Shown here piece by piece: positions 11,580 to 22,038 of a stretch of DNA of 64,000 nucleotides (positions within the stretch are counted from its first letter, which is position 1; each line of letters starts with the position of its first letter). The stretch is taken from positions 11,194,539 to 11,258,538 of the forward strand of contig NC_087070.1 in NCBI RefSeq assembly GCF_963678635.1, written 5' to 3'. The notes beneath the pieces were generated by a model, which saw nothing but the letters and a program-made list of their open reading frames with translations, was not told the DNA's origin and made no database searches. A program made the translations under genes and the position numbers. This DNA comes from Symsagittifera roscoffensis (Eukaryota; Xenacoelomorpha; Acoela; Convolutidae).

Positions 11580-12595
11580 GCAAGTGGCATTGAGAAAAGA
11601 GTTAGATTCATTAGAGAAAAAAAAATGTTTGTGAAATAGTTATTAATAGAGGAGAAAAACCTACAGGCAGCATATGGTATTTTGCTTTGAAGTACGGACC
11701 TATTGGTGAAGTTTCTATATTTAAGGCTAGATTTCTTGCTAAATGTTTTAGCCAAGTTGAGGGAAGGGAGTTTCACGAAACGTATTTGCCTACAATTAAG
11801 ATGTCGACCATAAGAAAAGTTTTTAGCTTAGCAGTTCAAAATAGGTATCAGTTGAGACATTTAGAAATTAAAACTGCATACTTGAATGTCAAACTAAATG
11901 ATAAAAATCTGATGAAACAACCTGTAGGGTTCGAGAGGTTTGATGAAGAAGGAAAATTTTTGTTTGCCTTCTGAAGAGAAGTCTTCGTGGACTAAAGCGG
12001 TCCGGTGGAAACTGGCATAGGACTCTAAAAGGCTATCTTGAGGAGTTAGGCTTCAAAAATTCAGTTTTTTATGAGTGCTTGTTTGTCAGGAGGATTGAGG
12101 GAGAGATATGTTTAATTTGCTTGTGGGTCGATGATATAATGGTTTGTTGAGCAGACAATAATTTCTGTAGCGGGTTTGAAAATAATATCTCTGAAAAACT
12201 TGAGATATGCAAGATAATTGATCTTAAATGGTACTTAGGTATGAAAATTGATTGCTCAGGAAACGAAAACAGAATAAGTCAGAAGAAAAAAATTGAAAAA
12301 TTATTATCAAGATTTAAGGTGACCAAAGCAAAACCGATAACAATTCCTCTTGGTGAAAACAAAAACTGACAAAACAAGATTGTCTTTTAGAAGGTAACAT
12401 AGAACAAGGAAATATGAAAAAAATCGAGGACTTGTTGGTTGTCTAAATTTCTTAGCTTTTTCAAGTGTACACGGAATTTGCTTCGCAGTAAACATTCTGA
12501 TTTGTTTTGTGGAAAACCTTGGTGAAAAGTATTGGAAAGCCAGAAAAATGACTAAGATACCTACTAGGAACAAAAAAATTGCCTTTCGTAAATGG
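11580..12595 (+). pseudogene. Copia-1 reverse transcriptase (disrupted)
   Basis: The clearest open part is 11687-11974, reading KYGPIGEVSIFKARFLAKCFSQ... through LEIKTAYLNVKL, the first RT blocks of Copia elements. Further on CLWVDDIM is the YVDD-type catalytic block (here WVDD), followed by ISEKLEICKIIDLKWYLGMKI. Stops and frameshifts separate the blocks, for example the TGA after FLFAF at 11974. It is not functional. Confidence 0.8.
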
Positions 12596-13060
12596 GAGGG
12601 ATAAGGCGTTGAATCTTTTTAGCTATTTGGATGCGGACTGGGCTGGAAATATGGACAAAAGGAGAAGTACCTCAGGATATTGATTTCAGCTCAGTGACAA
12701 CCCAGGTGTAACAAATTTGTCTAGCAGACTTCAGCGTTGTGTATCAATTTCAACAACAGAAGGAGAACACAATACTGTGGTCGAAACACTAAAGAAAGGA
12801 ATTCATTTACAGTGCATACTTAGCAACTTAGGCATTATATGCACTAGGCCTTTGAAAGTTTTCGTTAATAACCAAGCCAAGCTTGTATTGCCCTTAATAA
12901 ACCTTCAAGGAACCGCGGAAAGACGAAGCATTCAACCATAAAACTACACTTCCTTCGAGAGTTAGTTGAAGAGAAGAAGGTGACATTAACGTTTTTACCA
13001 ACAGCAAACATGCCTGCAGACGCATTGACGAAAAATTTGGGAAAGTGCAAAATTTACCTT
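12596..13060 (+). pseudogene. Copia-1 RNase H, first (old) copy
   Basis: The signature DADWAGN is visible at about 12635, and the LQRCVSIST...EGEH block follows with the catalytic Glu region. The frame is broken by a stop in the SGY*F block and by small deletions near 12880-12930. It ends with the residues equivalent to LTKNLGKCK at about 13050. A second, much better copy begins directly afterwards. Confidence 0.85.
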
Positions 13061-13548
13061 TAGTTTACAGGAGGGATAAGGCCTTGAATCTTGTTAGCTA
13101 TTCGGATGCGGACTGGGCTGGAAATATAGACAATAGGAGAAATACCTCAGGATATTGTTTTAAACTCAGTGACAACTCAGGTGTAATCAGTTGCTCTAGC
13201 AGACTTCAGCGTTGTGTATCAACTTCAACAGCCAAAGCAGAACACAATGCTGTGGTCGAAACAGTAAAGGAGGGAATTCATTTGCAGGGCATTCTTAGCG
13301 ACTTAGGCATACTTTGTAATAGGCTTTTAGAAGTTTTCGTTGATAACCAAGCTTGTATTGCCCTTAGTAAACACTCAATGAACCACGGCAAGACGAAGCA
13401 TTCTGCCATAAAACTACACTTCCTTCGAGAGTTAGTTGAACAAAAGAAGGTGACATTAACCTTTTTACCAACAGCACACATGCCTGCAGACGTTTTGACG
13501 AAAAACTTGGGAAAATACAAACTGCTCTTTTACGAGACCTTTTATTAG
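13061..13548 (+). CDS. Copia-1 RNase H, second (intact) copy
   Basis: This tandem duplicate of the RNase H module begins in the RT-RNase H linker (LVYRRDKALNLV) and runs to a TAG at 13546. Its open frame starts at 13045. All four acidic positions are present: DAD in DADWAG, the Glu in AEH, VDNQAC, and PADVLT. Its protein is nearly the same as the Copia-2 RNase H, with about five substitutions before the C-terminus, while the first copy differs at many positions. The join at about 13057 is a clean switch from old to young sequence, which points to template switching or recombination between two elements. Confidence 0.85.
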
Positions 13549-13560
13549 AAACCACATAAT

Positions 13561-13572
13561 TTGAAAGGTTGG
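13561..13572 (+). other. Copia-1 polypurine tract
   Basis: TTGAAAGGTTGG lies immediately before the LTR start TGTTGGTG. The equivalent in Copia-2 is the cleaner GAAAGGCGGGG. Confidence 0.6.
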
Positions 13573-13816
13573 TGTTGGTGATTTTTCATAACTGATCTGG
13601 AATTGATCTTTCTTATTCGGTTCAAACTGAAAGATCACTTCCCAATTTTTCTTAGACTTAGCTGGTGAAACATGACCTTCAGTCAGTGGTTCGAGCAACT
13701 TTGCGCAGGTGGATTACCTTATATATTTGATCTGAATTACTTCTGGAACTATCACTCAAATCTAATTATTTCAATCCTGATTAATCAACCGTTTGCCGCT
13801 GCGATAACCTTGAAAA
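13573..13816 (+). repeat. Copia-1 3' LTR
   Basis: It starts TGTTGGTGATTTTTC and ends near AATAACCTTGAAA. It aligns throughout with the two Copia-2 LTRs, for example at GTTCGAGCAACTTTGCGCA and ATTAATCAACCGTTTG. The length is about 244 bp. Confidence 0.85.
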
Positions 13817-14155
13817 AATTCATCTGAACTTAATTACAATCGGAAATCCTAGCAATCGTATTGAGCGGGCGAAAGAGTCCTAAGATCAGTAAGTAAAGGT
13901 AGCAAGTAACATAATACCTTACAGAACAGTTGTCACCAACTTAAACTTTTTGGGATTGTGGTTAATAGTAAATCTCGGTCGCCCGCTGAATTCATTGCCC
14001 ATAGGGCCACTTTGCGGTGCCATTGAGAGAGAAGGAGAGAGAGAGAGAGAGAGAGTGAGAGAGAGAGAGAGAGAGATAGATAGATAGATAGATAGATAGA
14101 GAGAAAGAGATATAGATAACGCGCCTAGAGAAGCATTCCTCTAAATTCACGATAC
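13817..14155 (+). repeat. Right gypsy LTR, part 2 (after the Copia insertion)
   Basis: The block CGCCCGCTGAATTCATTGCC then CATAGGGCCACTTTG at 13971-14007 matches CGTCCAGCTGAATTTACTAC then CCAGGGGACCACTTTG at about 4658-4692 in the left LTR. GATACGG near 14150 matches GATACGG near 4808. After it comes TTCCAATC, where the split host repeat resumes. Confidence 0.5.
14019..14114 (+). repeat. (GA)n/(GATA)n microsatellite
   Basis: Long GA repeats interrupted once by GTGA, then GATA repeats from about 14086. Minus-strand ORF translations across it (Ser-Leu repeats) are artefacts. Confidence 0.9.
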
Positions 14156-15790
14156 GGTTCCAATCGTGCAAACAAACAAACAAGAAAAAACATGCATTCC
14201 ACGTGATAGTTTTGTATAATATTGAACGAAAAATAAGCCTAACATTCACTAGAACGCAATGTTCTCCAGCTGTTTTTTTGTCAACCAGATAGTTCAATGT
14301 AGCTTCAAAATTGCAACAGAATGAAGCAACTTACAAAATCTAAACTTTTCATCTTCTGTTGTCAGTATGAGATACTTCTGTTCCGAATTACCCAAGTTCA
14401 TCTCATACAATTTTATCATTTATAGAAATGTGTTATCCAACAGTTTCAAACAAGTTCATACGTTTTGTTTCAATTCTATTTTTCCATAACAATACCTAAC
14501 CCATTATCATTAATACATGCAATTATTGGAAAATAAGAGAAATTTTATCTTATATACATTAGTTTTTTCTCGCTATCGTTCATTTTTCTTACTTTTTTGA
14601 CGCGCACATGTGGTCCAGATAAAAATATTTTATTTTGGAAATTATTTATAGAAATGAAAATTACTTGTGATCAAACAAACTTTCATCGAACAAGCTTTTG
14701 GGTGATTTACACTAAATTCGGCCAATATTTACCAGTGTTTTGACCAGTAAGTCCAAACAGTCTTGTTGCTAACCAAGTTTGATCATCCCAGAGATGTTTC
14801 GAACCCCATTTCAAAAAATCTTTTCATTTCGAACAACTTCAAGCAACAAAAAAATCATCCCACCAAGCTCGACCAAAAAGTTTCAGTTCGATCCTTTTCA
14901 TTAAAATTGGTTTTGTTTATGACCTAAATCGTGCTTCAAATTATTATAATGAGACTATTTAATAAACAATAAACAAATTTCCTCAAGTAACTGCAGCTGA
15001 TTGGGTTACTCTGATGACGTTTTGAAACAATAAATTTTCAAAATCACCTAAAAAAATTGGCAATTTTCTGCTGCCAAATCGAAAAATTTCGTCTTTCAAC
15101 TTAAAAGGCTTCACCAACAATTCAAACATACCTTTTTTTCAATAAAATTTTTTTCTACAACTTCCTACAAGTTTATAAGTTTTCGCTTGCATGAAAAGTT
15201 TTTTCGTGACAGTGCGTAACTATTATCACTAATCTACGCCATTAAATAGGTTAAAGGAACTGTTAATCAGAATCTAAGTTTGATGTTTTTGTTTAATTTG
15301 ATGTCAAGTCATCGATGGTCACATTTGTAATTCTCCATTTTGATAGGAAGAAAAGAATTGGTTATTAGTATTTTTTTGAAAAAATGTAAGATAATATAAG
15401 AAAATACTTGAGGAACGCGTGATCAAACCTGCTAAAACCAGATCTTTGCCCAATTTGAACCGCAGGCCAGTTTTGACATACGCGGATAAAAAAAAACAAG
15501 TTGTTTGACGAAAACCTGGCTTACGGTTTTGATTTCGCACTCTTCTAGAACGCTAAAATTGCCCCTTCCTTATCAAGAGTTGATCAGCAAAACCAAAAAC
15601 CCATTAAATTTCGGACAACTTCGAGCAACCAAATTTTGAAAAAACAAAGTTCGACCATTAAATTTTCTAAATGACCATTTTCTTTGAAGTTGACTGCGTG
15701 CCGACCTAATTCGACCAGACAACCGAAAATCAACAACGTTAAAAGTTTTCAAATAACGTAATTTGCTTATTTCTGTTGGTTTATCCATGA
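14156..15790 (+). repeat. Right half of dispersed host repeat unit A
   Basis: It matches 17120-18510 in order. The shared landmarks are TTCCAATC, then CACGTGATAGTTTTGTATAA, AACATTCACTAGAA, TTCAAAATTGCAACAGAA, a block on fast C/T-rich spacers, TTCGAACC...CTTCAAGCAACAAAAA, CGTGTGATCAAACCT, and finally CCATTAAATTTCGGACAACT. No open frame of interest is present. With 2190-2660 it forms one unit of about 2.1 kb. Confidence 0.65.
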
Positions 15791-16205
15791 AAAAAAAAAT
15801 TTAATCTCTGAGATTCGATCAAAATTTTTTTGTAGTTTTTCATGTACTACGATAACATTAATTCGATCCCAAGTCCTAAAACCTTGCTGTTTGACAGCTT
15901 TGTTCATATTCTAGAACCTAGGTTGTCTGCTCAAAACTGTGCGAGGAATTACGTAAATAATGTAAGATAATGCTGTTTCTCTAGTAATGGATTTGTGCTG
16001 TCTTCATTTTTCAGTGACCCAAAACAAGTTTCTCTTCAAACTGAAAAAAAATGTTGTTTTTTGGGTGCTACCTAACAATCCGCTCTTTCAGAAAAGGGGG
16101 AGATTGTTACGTAGAATAAAATAGTTTAGTTTTTGACCAATCAGAACTTAGCAAACATAGAATTCACAATCAAAAGCTCCAACTAGTTAACAGTTTCCTT
16201 AAATA
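15791..16205 (+). repeat. Possible LTR-element 3' end remnant
   Basis: AGAAAAGGGGGAGAT at 16090-16104 followed directly by TGTTACGTAGAATAAAATAG has the form polypurine tract plus LTR start that is common at the 3' ends of Copia-type elements. No matching second LTR or coding module was found in the window, so this would be an isolated remnant. Confidence 0.35.
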
Positions 16206-16206
16206 G

Positions 16207-16509
16207 GTGGAGATTGAGAGATACTTGATCCTTATCTTGATCAGTTTTTTGGTCTGGAACGATGACAATTTAGATCAGCAGTATGATTATTGGGATAAGC
16301 AAAAATCGTTTTCAGCGTTTCCCTCTAAATTATCTAAGAACTTGTACAGGTTGGTGTTTTTGAGTGCTTACATAACTCCAAAAAAATATCAATTTTTCGA
16401 AGATGTTAATTTTGTTTCACTGGAAGCCAAGTATGCAAGAATTAACCTTTTTTTTAATTTTAGTGTACGGAAAACAATTTTATTTCTTAAACAGTTTATG
16501 AAATTCTAG
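16207..16509 (+). other. 100-codon ORF, hydrophobic N-terminus, unrecognised
   Basis: The frame begins MEIERYLILILISFLVWNDD, which looks like a signal peptide or single membrane anchor, and continues with an aromatic-rich, basic stretch. No family is recognised and no splice structure is evident. It lies between two host-repeat units next to the possible LTR remnant, so a chance ORF or transposon fragment is more likely than a host gene. Confidence 0.2.
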
Positions 16510-16659
16510 TTAAAAGATATTTGCAATGAACAAACTATTAGCATCTAAAAAAACACATTCAAAATTATTAACCAAGGCTAAATTTAGAAAACCAAATTCG
16601 TGGTAAAAATTATTTTCTCTTTGCACTCTTCTATCTTCATATTGAATTTCATCTTAGAA

Positions 16660-18560
16660 AAAAATTAATCTTTGTCTGCCCACCCATCTTTTAAATTGGT
16701 TTCAAGGTCAAAGACTAAAAAACCATGTGTTTTCCTAAATAAATTTTAAAATTACAGTTTTTGTTTGTGGTTGCTTAAAGTTTAGTTTTCAGTATTAGAG
16801 AATTTCAGTAGACCATAAAGTAAGACTCAAAAAACTAGAAATCTATTTTTGAGTACCAGCTATGACATTTCAACAGTTTGCTGCCTTTCTTGTAACATCA
16901 TTTTTGTGCATCTTCGTTTCGAATGGTAAGAGAAGCAAATCTATTTGGGTTTTTTCTAATGAAAAAGGCAAAAACTTATAAAAACAAAACAGAAACAAAA
17001 AATCAAAGTAAATATAGCCAAAGTAACCATCAATTCTCACCATTTTTTTCCAATTTGACCATTTTCATCAAAATTGAAAAAATTTCTACATGATTTGACC
17101 AACAATTATGGTTCCAATCAAGAAAATTAACGAAAAAAATCAAATGTCCCACATGATTGTTTTCGTATGTAATTGACCGAAAAAGAAACATAACATTCAC
17201 TAGAAGTGGAATGCTTTCAAACTACTTTTTTGTCATCCAGCTGGCCTAATTCAGAGTGTTTTTGCTTCAAAATTGCAACAGAAAAAAAAGAAACATACAA
17301 AAATCAAACTTTTCATGTGTTTATGTTGTCAGTATGACAAATTCTTGCTCCGAGTTACCCAGATTCATCAAAAATTTACCTCAATAAAAAACTTTAGTTA
17401 AAAATTTTTTTTATCCTATATCCTAAACATTTTTGTATCGATTCCATTTTTTCCGTAAAAAAACTTAACCATAGTCACTAATCCACGCCAGTATACGGAA
17501 CTACGCGATTTTTTATCATATCCCACTCTAGATTTGCTTTTTTCTTATACCTCCTCACGTTTTTTATGACGCGTAAATTTGGTCCAGATTGTGAGTATAC
17601 ATGTTTTGTGATAGACTTTAATTTCTACCACTATTTTACCAGTTTTGGATCAGTAACCCCCACGGTCTTCTAACCAAGTTCGACCATCCCAGATTTGTTT
17701 CGAACTGCAAAACGAAAAAAAAAAACCTTTTTATTATGGAAAACTTCAAGCAACAAAAATTTCTCCCATAAAGCTTGACCATTAATGTTTCAGTTCGACC
17801 AGTTTTTTTTTCAAATTGGTTTTGTTTTCGGCATATGCCATGCTTCAAAATTTTATAAAAATCCCTTTTAGACGTGTTTTAAAATATACAAGTCTCCTCA
17901 AATGACTGCTGCTGAATAGTTTACTCTGATGAAGGGTTTCTACTAGTCAGCAGATGGCAATTTCTGCTCCCTTTTTTCAATAAATGTTACATTTCCTTCA
18001 AGTTCACAAGTTTTCGCATACATGAAAAAAAATTCGTGACAGTGCCAAACCATTTTTACTAGTCTACTCCAACGAATAGGTTTGAGCTGTAAATCAGAAC
18101 TTAATTTTGGTGTTTTTTGGTAAAATTTTGAAAAACGTGTGATGTCATAAAAACATCTCGAGGAACGTGTGATCAAACCTAATACAAAATCTTCTAATCA
18201 GACTGCCAATTGATGGCCATTTGTAAACCAACACTGATCAAAAGACGTTTTTTGATGAATACCCGGATTGATAATTCGAATTCATTTTCAACCCTGCGTT
18301 CAAAATGCCCATTTTCTTACCAATTTTGAATATCCAATATATGTTTCGATTAGCACAACCAAAAAGCCATTGAACTTGGAATAGCTTCAAGCATTCAAAT
18401 GTTGCTTCCACCATGTTCGACCAATTAAAATTCTTCTGTTCGACCACTTTCATAAAAACTGAAGGCATGCCAACGTATGTTGACCAACTGACCAACCAAT
18501 ATATGTTCCAATCATGAAAATTTTTTAAGTGAAAAAAGGCATGCTTCTTGCGTGATAGTT
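16660..18560 (+). repeat. Dispersed host repeat unit B
   Basis: This is the uninterrupted counterpart of unit A, with all the landmarks listed for 2190-2660 and 14156-15790 in the same order. It shows the pre-insertion state: a TTCGACC/TTTTCATCAAAATTG block runs straight into TTCCAATCAAGAAAA at 17114. Around 18430-18560 the TTCGACC...TTCCAATCATGAAAA...GTGATAGTTTG sequence starts again, so the family seems to be a head-to-tail array. Confidence 0.65.
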
Positions 18561-19248
18561 TGTGTATATCATCGACTAAAACATAAATATAGCTTTCACT
18601 GAAAGGGAAATATTTTGGAGCAAAAGCTCAACTTTGTCAAAAAATAGGCAAACAAAGCGCATGATTTTTACATTTGTTCTTTTGTATCTCACGGGAGCCC
18701 CAAGATTACCTTAAAATGAACCGCTTTAGTGTTGGTTTACGCCGAGCATGTCTCCTCAAATGGATATTAAAAGGTCACTGCGACAGAGGGTGTAATAAGA
18801 ACAGAAAACATTGCTCCGTTTTTTGAAATTGACATACAAAACAAGGAAAACTTTTCACCACTTTCAGCTGCAGGTTTTTATGTTTCGAATTTCCCAGATT
18901 CACTAAAATTCTTTTTACGAAAGTTTATGCTGCAATATTCCCTGTCTGCAAATACCCATTTTTACAAAAAGTTTACAAGTATGATTTTTCATGTAATAAC
19001 AATTTTCTTGAATTACAATTACCTAAAAAACTGTTTTCTTCAACATTGAAATTTTCCCGCTTATACTGTAAAATCATTGTCACTCAACATGGGCTCAAGA
19101 AACTCTTAACTAGATATCAAATCGATTAATTTTAGTGTTGTTAGCTTTGGTGTTTGGTGATTTTATTTTGGTGTTTCTTTTTATTGTTCGACCATTTGAA
19201 AAATGCGGAAGAACTTTGTATTCGGGTGCGTTTTGGTTTTCCTTGTTT
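18561..19248. other. AT-rich stretch, little recognised
   Basis: No gene was seen. Near the right end (19190-19248) lies a piece matching the inverted-repeat arms at 57465 and 58255; all three share a CCGAATACAAAGTT-like core next to GAAAACAAAAA. Copia-2 appears to have inserted into this element. Confidence 0.5.
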
Positions 19249-19492
19249 TTATCAGGGTTATTGCAGCGACAAACGGTTGATTACTACGGAGTGAATTATT
19301 GAGATTTGAGTGATAATTCCAGTAGCAAATCAGATCAAATATATATGGTAAATCACCCGCACAAAGTTGCTCGAACCAATGACTAAAGGTCATGTTTCAC
19401 CAGCTAATTTTAACAAAAATCGGGAAGTGATCTTTCAGTTTGAACTGAATAAGAAAGATCAATTCCAGTTCAGTTAGGAAAAATCACCAATA
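19249..19492 (-). repeat. Copia-2 3' LTR
   Basis: Read on the minus strand it starts TATTGGTGATTTTTCC and ends AATAACCCTGATA. It is almost the same as 24144-24380; a few substitutions and an indel near GAATTATT separate them. Confidence 0.9.
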
Positions 19493-19505
19493 CCCCGCCT
19501 TTCAA
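19493..19505 (-). other. Copia-2 polypurine tract
   Basis: GAAAGGCGGGG on the minus strand directly abuts the LTR start. This is the expected plus-strand primer site. Confidence 0.8.
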
Positions 19506-19506
19506 A

Positions 19507-20009
19507 TTAGGTGGTTCCTAGTAGAATGTCTCGGAAAATTGCAGTTTTGCACTTTCCCAAATTTTTCGTCAATGCGTCTGCAGGCATGTTTGCTGTTGGT
19601 AAAAAGGTTAATGTCACCTTCTTTTGTTCAACTAACTCTCGAAGGAAGTGTAGTTTTATGGCAAAATGCTTCGTCTTGCCGTGGTTCATTGAGTGTTTAC
19701 TAAGGGCAATACAAGCTTGGTTATCAACGAAAACTTCTAAAAGCCTATTACAAAGTATGCCTAAGTCGCTAAGAATGCCCTGTAAATGAATTCCTTCCTT
19801 TACTGTTTCGACCACAGCATTGTGTTCTGCTTCGGCTGTTGAAGTTGATACACAACGCTGAAGTCTGCTAGAGCAACTGATTTCACCTGAGTTGTCACTG
19901 AGTTTAAAACAATATCCTGAGGTATTTCTCCTATTGTCTATATTTCCAGCCCAGTCCGCATCCGAATAGCTAACAAGATTCAAGGCCTTATCCCTCCTGT
20001 AAACTAAAG
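19507..20009 (-). CDS. Copia-2 RNase H
   Basis: The open part from 19983 encodes a Ty1-type RNase H of about 155 residues. It has DADWAGN (first Asp pair), STAEAEH (catalytic Glu), VDNQAC and PADALTKN, so all catalytic acids are present. It follows RT with a short linker (LVYRRDKALN). A TGA at 20009-20011 between RT (ending LLGTKS) and the linker breaks the polyprotein. In a live element it would degrade the RNA strand of the cDNA hybrid. The C-terminal residues run to within a few bases of the polypurine tract, as in other Copia elements. Confidence 0.88.
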
Positions 20010-20010
20010 G

Positions 20011-21080
20011 TCAACTTTTCGTTCCTAGCAGATATCTAAGACAATTTTTTCCGGCTTTCCAATGCTTTTCACCTGGGTTTTCCACAAAAGAACTTAAAAG
20101 ATTTGCTGCAAAGCAAATGTCGGGTCTACTTGATAAAGCTAGGTAATTTAGACAACCAACAAGTCCTCGATAGTCACATTTTTTCATATTTTCTTGTTCT
20201 ATGCTACCTTCTAAAGGACAATCTTTTGTCAATTTTTCGTTTTCACCAATAGGGGTAGTTATCGGCTTTGCTTCGGTCATCATAAATCTTGATATCAATT
20301 TTTCAACATATTTCTCCTGGCTTATCCTAATTTCGTTTCCTGAGTAATCAATTTTCATTCCTAAGAACCATTTAAGATCACTTATCTCGCTTATTTCAAA
20401 TTTTTCAGACATATTTCTTTCAAACCAGCTACAGAAATTTTTGTCTGCTCCACAAACCACTATATCATCGACCCACAAGCAAATTCAACCTTTTATCTCT
20501 CCCTCAATCCTCCTAACATCAAGCACTCATCAAAAACTGAATTTTCAAAACCTAATTCCTCAAGATAGCTTTTTAGAGTCCTATGCCAGTTTCTACCGGA
20601 CTGCTTCAGTCCATAAAGACTTTTCTTCAGAAGACAAACTAAAGGTTTTCCTTCTTCATCAAACTTCTCGAACCCTTCAGGTTGCTTCATAAGAACTTCT
20701 TCATCTAGTTTGGCCTTCAAGTATGCAGTTTTAATGTCTAACTGTCTCAACTGATACCTATTTTGAACTGCTAAGCTCAGAACTATTCTTATGGTCGACA
20801 TCTTGGCTGTAGGCGAATACGTTTCGTGAAAATCCCTTCCCTCAACTTGGCTAAAACCTTTAGCAACAAACCTAGCCTTAAACCTGGAAATTTCACCATT
20901 TGGTCCGTACTTCAAAGCAAAATGCCATCTGCTGCCTATAGGCTTCTCTCCTCTATTTCTAACTAGTTCCCAAACTTTGTTTTTCTCTAATGAATCAAAC
21001 TATTTTTTCATTGCTTCTTGCCAGTCAGGGTCTGCTAAAGCTTCCTTAGCACTTTTCGGTATATTTTCGAGAACTTCTCC
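20011..21080 (-). pseudogene. Copia-2 reverse transcriptase
   Basis: Two open parts cover most of the domain. The part at 20493-20915 begins KYGPNGEISRFKARFVAKG and holds QLDIKTAYL and LLKKSLYGLKQSGRNWH. The part at 20011-20478 begins with the catalytic block WVDDIVV and holds LKWFLGMKI and GLVGCLNYLALSSRPDI. They are in different frames because one base is missing near 20510 compared with Copia-1. Upstream, 20916-21080 carries the EAMKKxFDSLEKNKVWELV-type block with an in-frame stop. The usual YVDD is WVDD in both Copia copies, so this is probably a family trait. Confidence 0.88.
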
Positions 21081-21240
21081 AAAAAATACTACATACCTAC
21101 TCTTTCTCCTTCGTCACTTTCTATCTTTTTCTCAAAGTAGAACTTAGATTCGTCAAAACTAACGTTTCTAGTTTTTTGCACTTTGAGTTTTCCTTCACTC
21201 TCAATTCCTATCAGATAAGCTTTACTATTTTCCGATGTCC

Positions 21241-22038
21241 CTAAAAAATTCCCCTTCTAGAGTTTTTGTCTAGTTTTTTCCGAAACTGTTTTTCCACAAA
21301 ACTAAACACTACACACCCAAAAGTTTTTACAAATTTAAGGTTGGGTTTTTCTCCATACATTGACTCGTAGGGTGTTTTGCCTCTAGCAGAATGAAAGCAC
21401 ATATTTTTGAGATTAGCAGCCATATTAAGAGCATAAGGCCAATAAGTTTTCGACAAATTCGCATCAAAAATCATGCAGCGAACCATTGGTGTAATTGTTC
21501 CCCACAACCTTTCTATCTTTCCGTTCTCTTGAGGGGTATAAGGAGCCGATGTTTCCAGTCTTATTTTTTGTTTCCTACAAACTCGCCTAACTTCTTGACC
21601 AATGTACTCTCCTGCGCCGACTGAAACTAAAGTCTGAGGGACTCCTAAGTCTGCAATGAAACTTTCCAACTTTTCTGTTGCCTCATCTCTCGTCTTCATG
21701 AAATAAATTTTCAAATATCTAGAAAAACTGTCCACAAAACCTATATCATATCTATGTCCATCCTCAGCTAGCGGGTCGATAGGACCTAAAACATCTGTAT
21801 GAACAAAACCTAGTGTCCTGGTTGCCCTGGTATAAGAATCTTTCGGGACTGGCTTCTTTTTTGCTTTATTCAACTCACAAGTTTCACAATTCTCAATTTT
21901 AAAATCACTAATCTTCATGCCTTCAACATGTTGCTCCAAATGACTTAAATCTTTGTTGTTATTATGACCCATCCTGCAATGCCACTGTTTCAATGTGCTT
22001 ACTACATAACACTCGTCTTTTCCTACAAGGTGTCCCAT
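21241..22038 (-). pseudogene. Copia-2 integrase
   Basis: The N-terminal zinc-binding motif is clear (H-x4-H in WHCRMGHNNNKDLSH, then CETCELNK). The catalytic core follows with the first Asp in HTDVLGPID and the Glu in PQENGKIERLWG. The second catalytic Asp, normally in S-D-x-G-x-E-Y, is Val here (SVGAGEYIG), and Copia-1 still has Asp. The protein would therefore not integrate DNA. The frame is offset from gag-protease by one missing base at about 22025, so the ATG at 22038 is not a true start. The C-terminal part ends with FGCVVFSFVEKQFRKKLDK before a stop at 21241. Confidence 0.88.

Larger units (their letters stand above)
8512..13816 (+). mobile_element. Copia-1: degenerate Copia (Ty1-type) retrotransposon
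   Basis: Modules follow the Copia order on the plus strand: LTR end, primer site, leader, gag, protease, integrase, RT, RNase H, polypurine tract, LTR. Only the last 38 bp of the 5' LTR are present (8512-8549), whereas the 3' LTR is nearly complete. The coding part has many stops, frameshifts and deletions. It is homologous along its length to Copia-2 on the opposite strand at 19249-24380, which served as the guide for the module limits. It lies within the right LTR of the gypsy element. Confidence 0.85.

Noticed and set aside
13992..14297. Minus-strand ORF of Ser-Leu and Ile-Tyr repeats
   Set aside because: Translation of the GA/GATA microsatellite.
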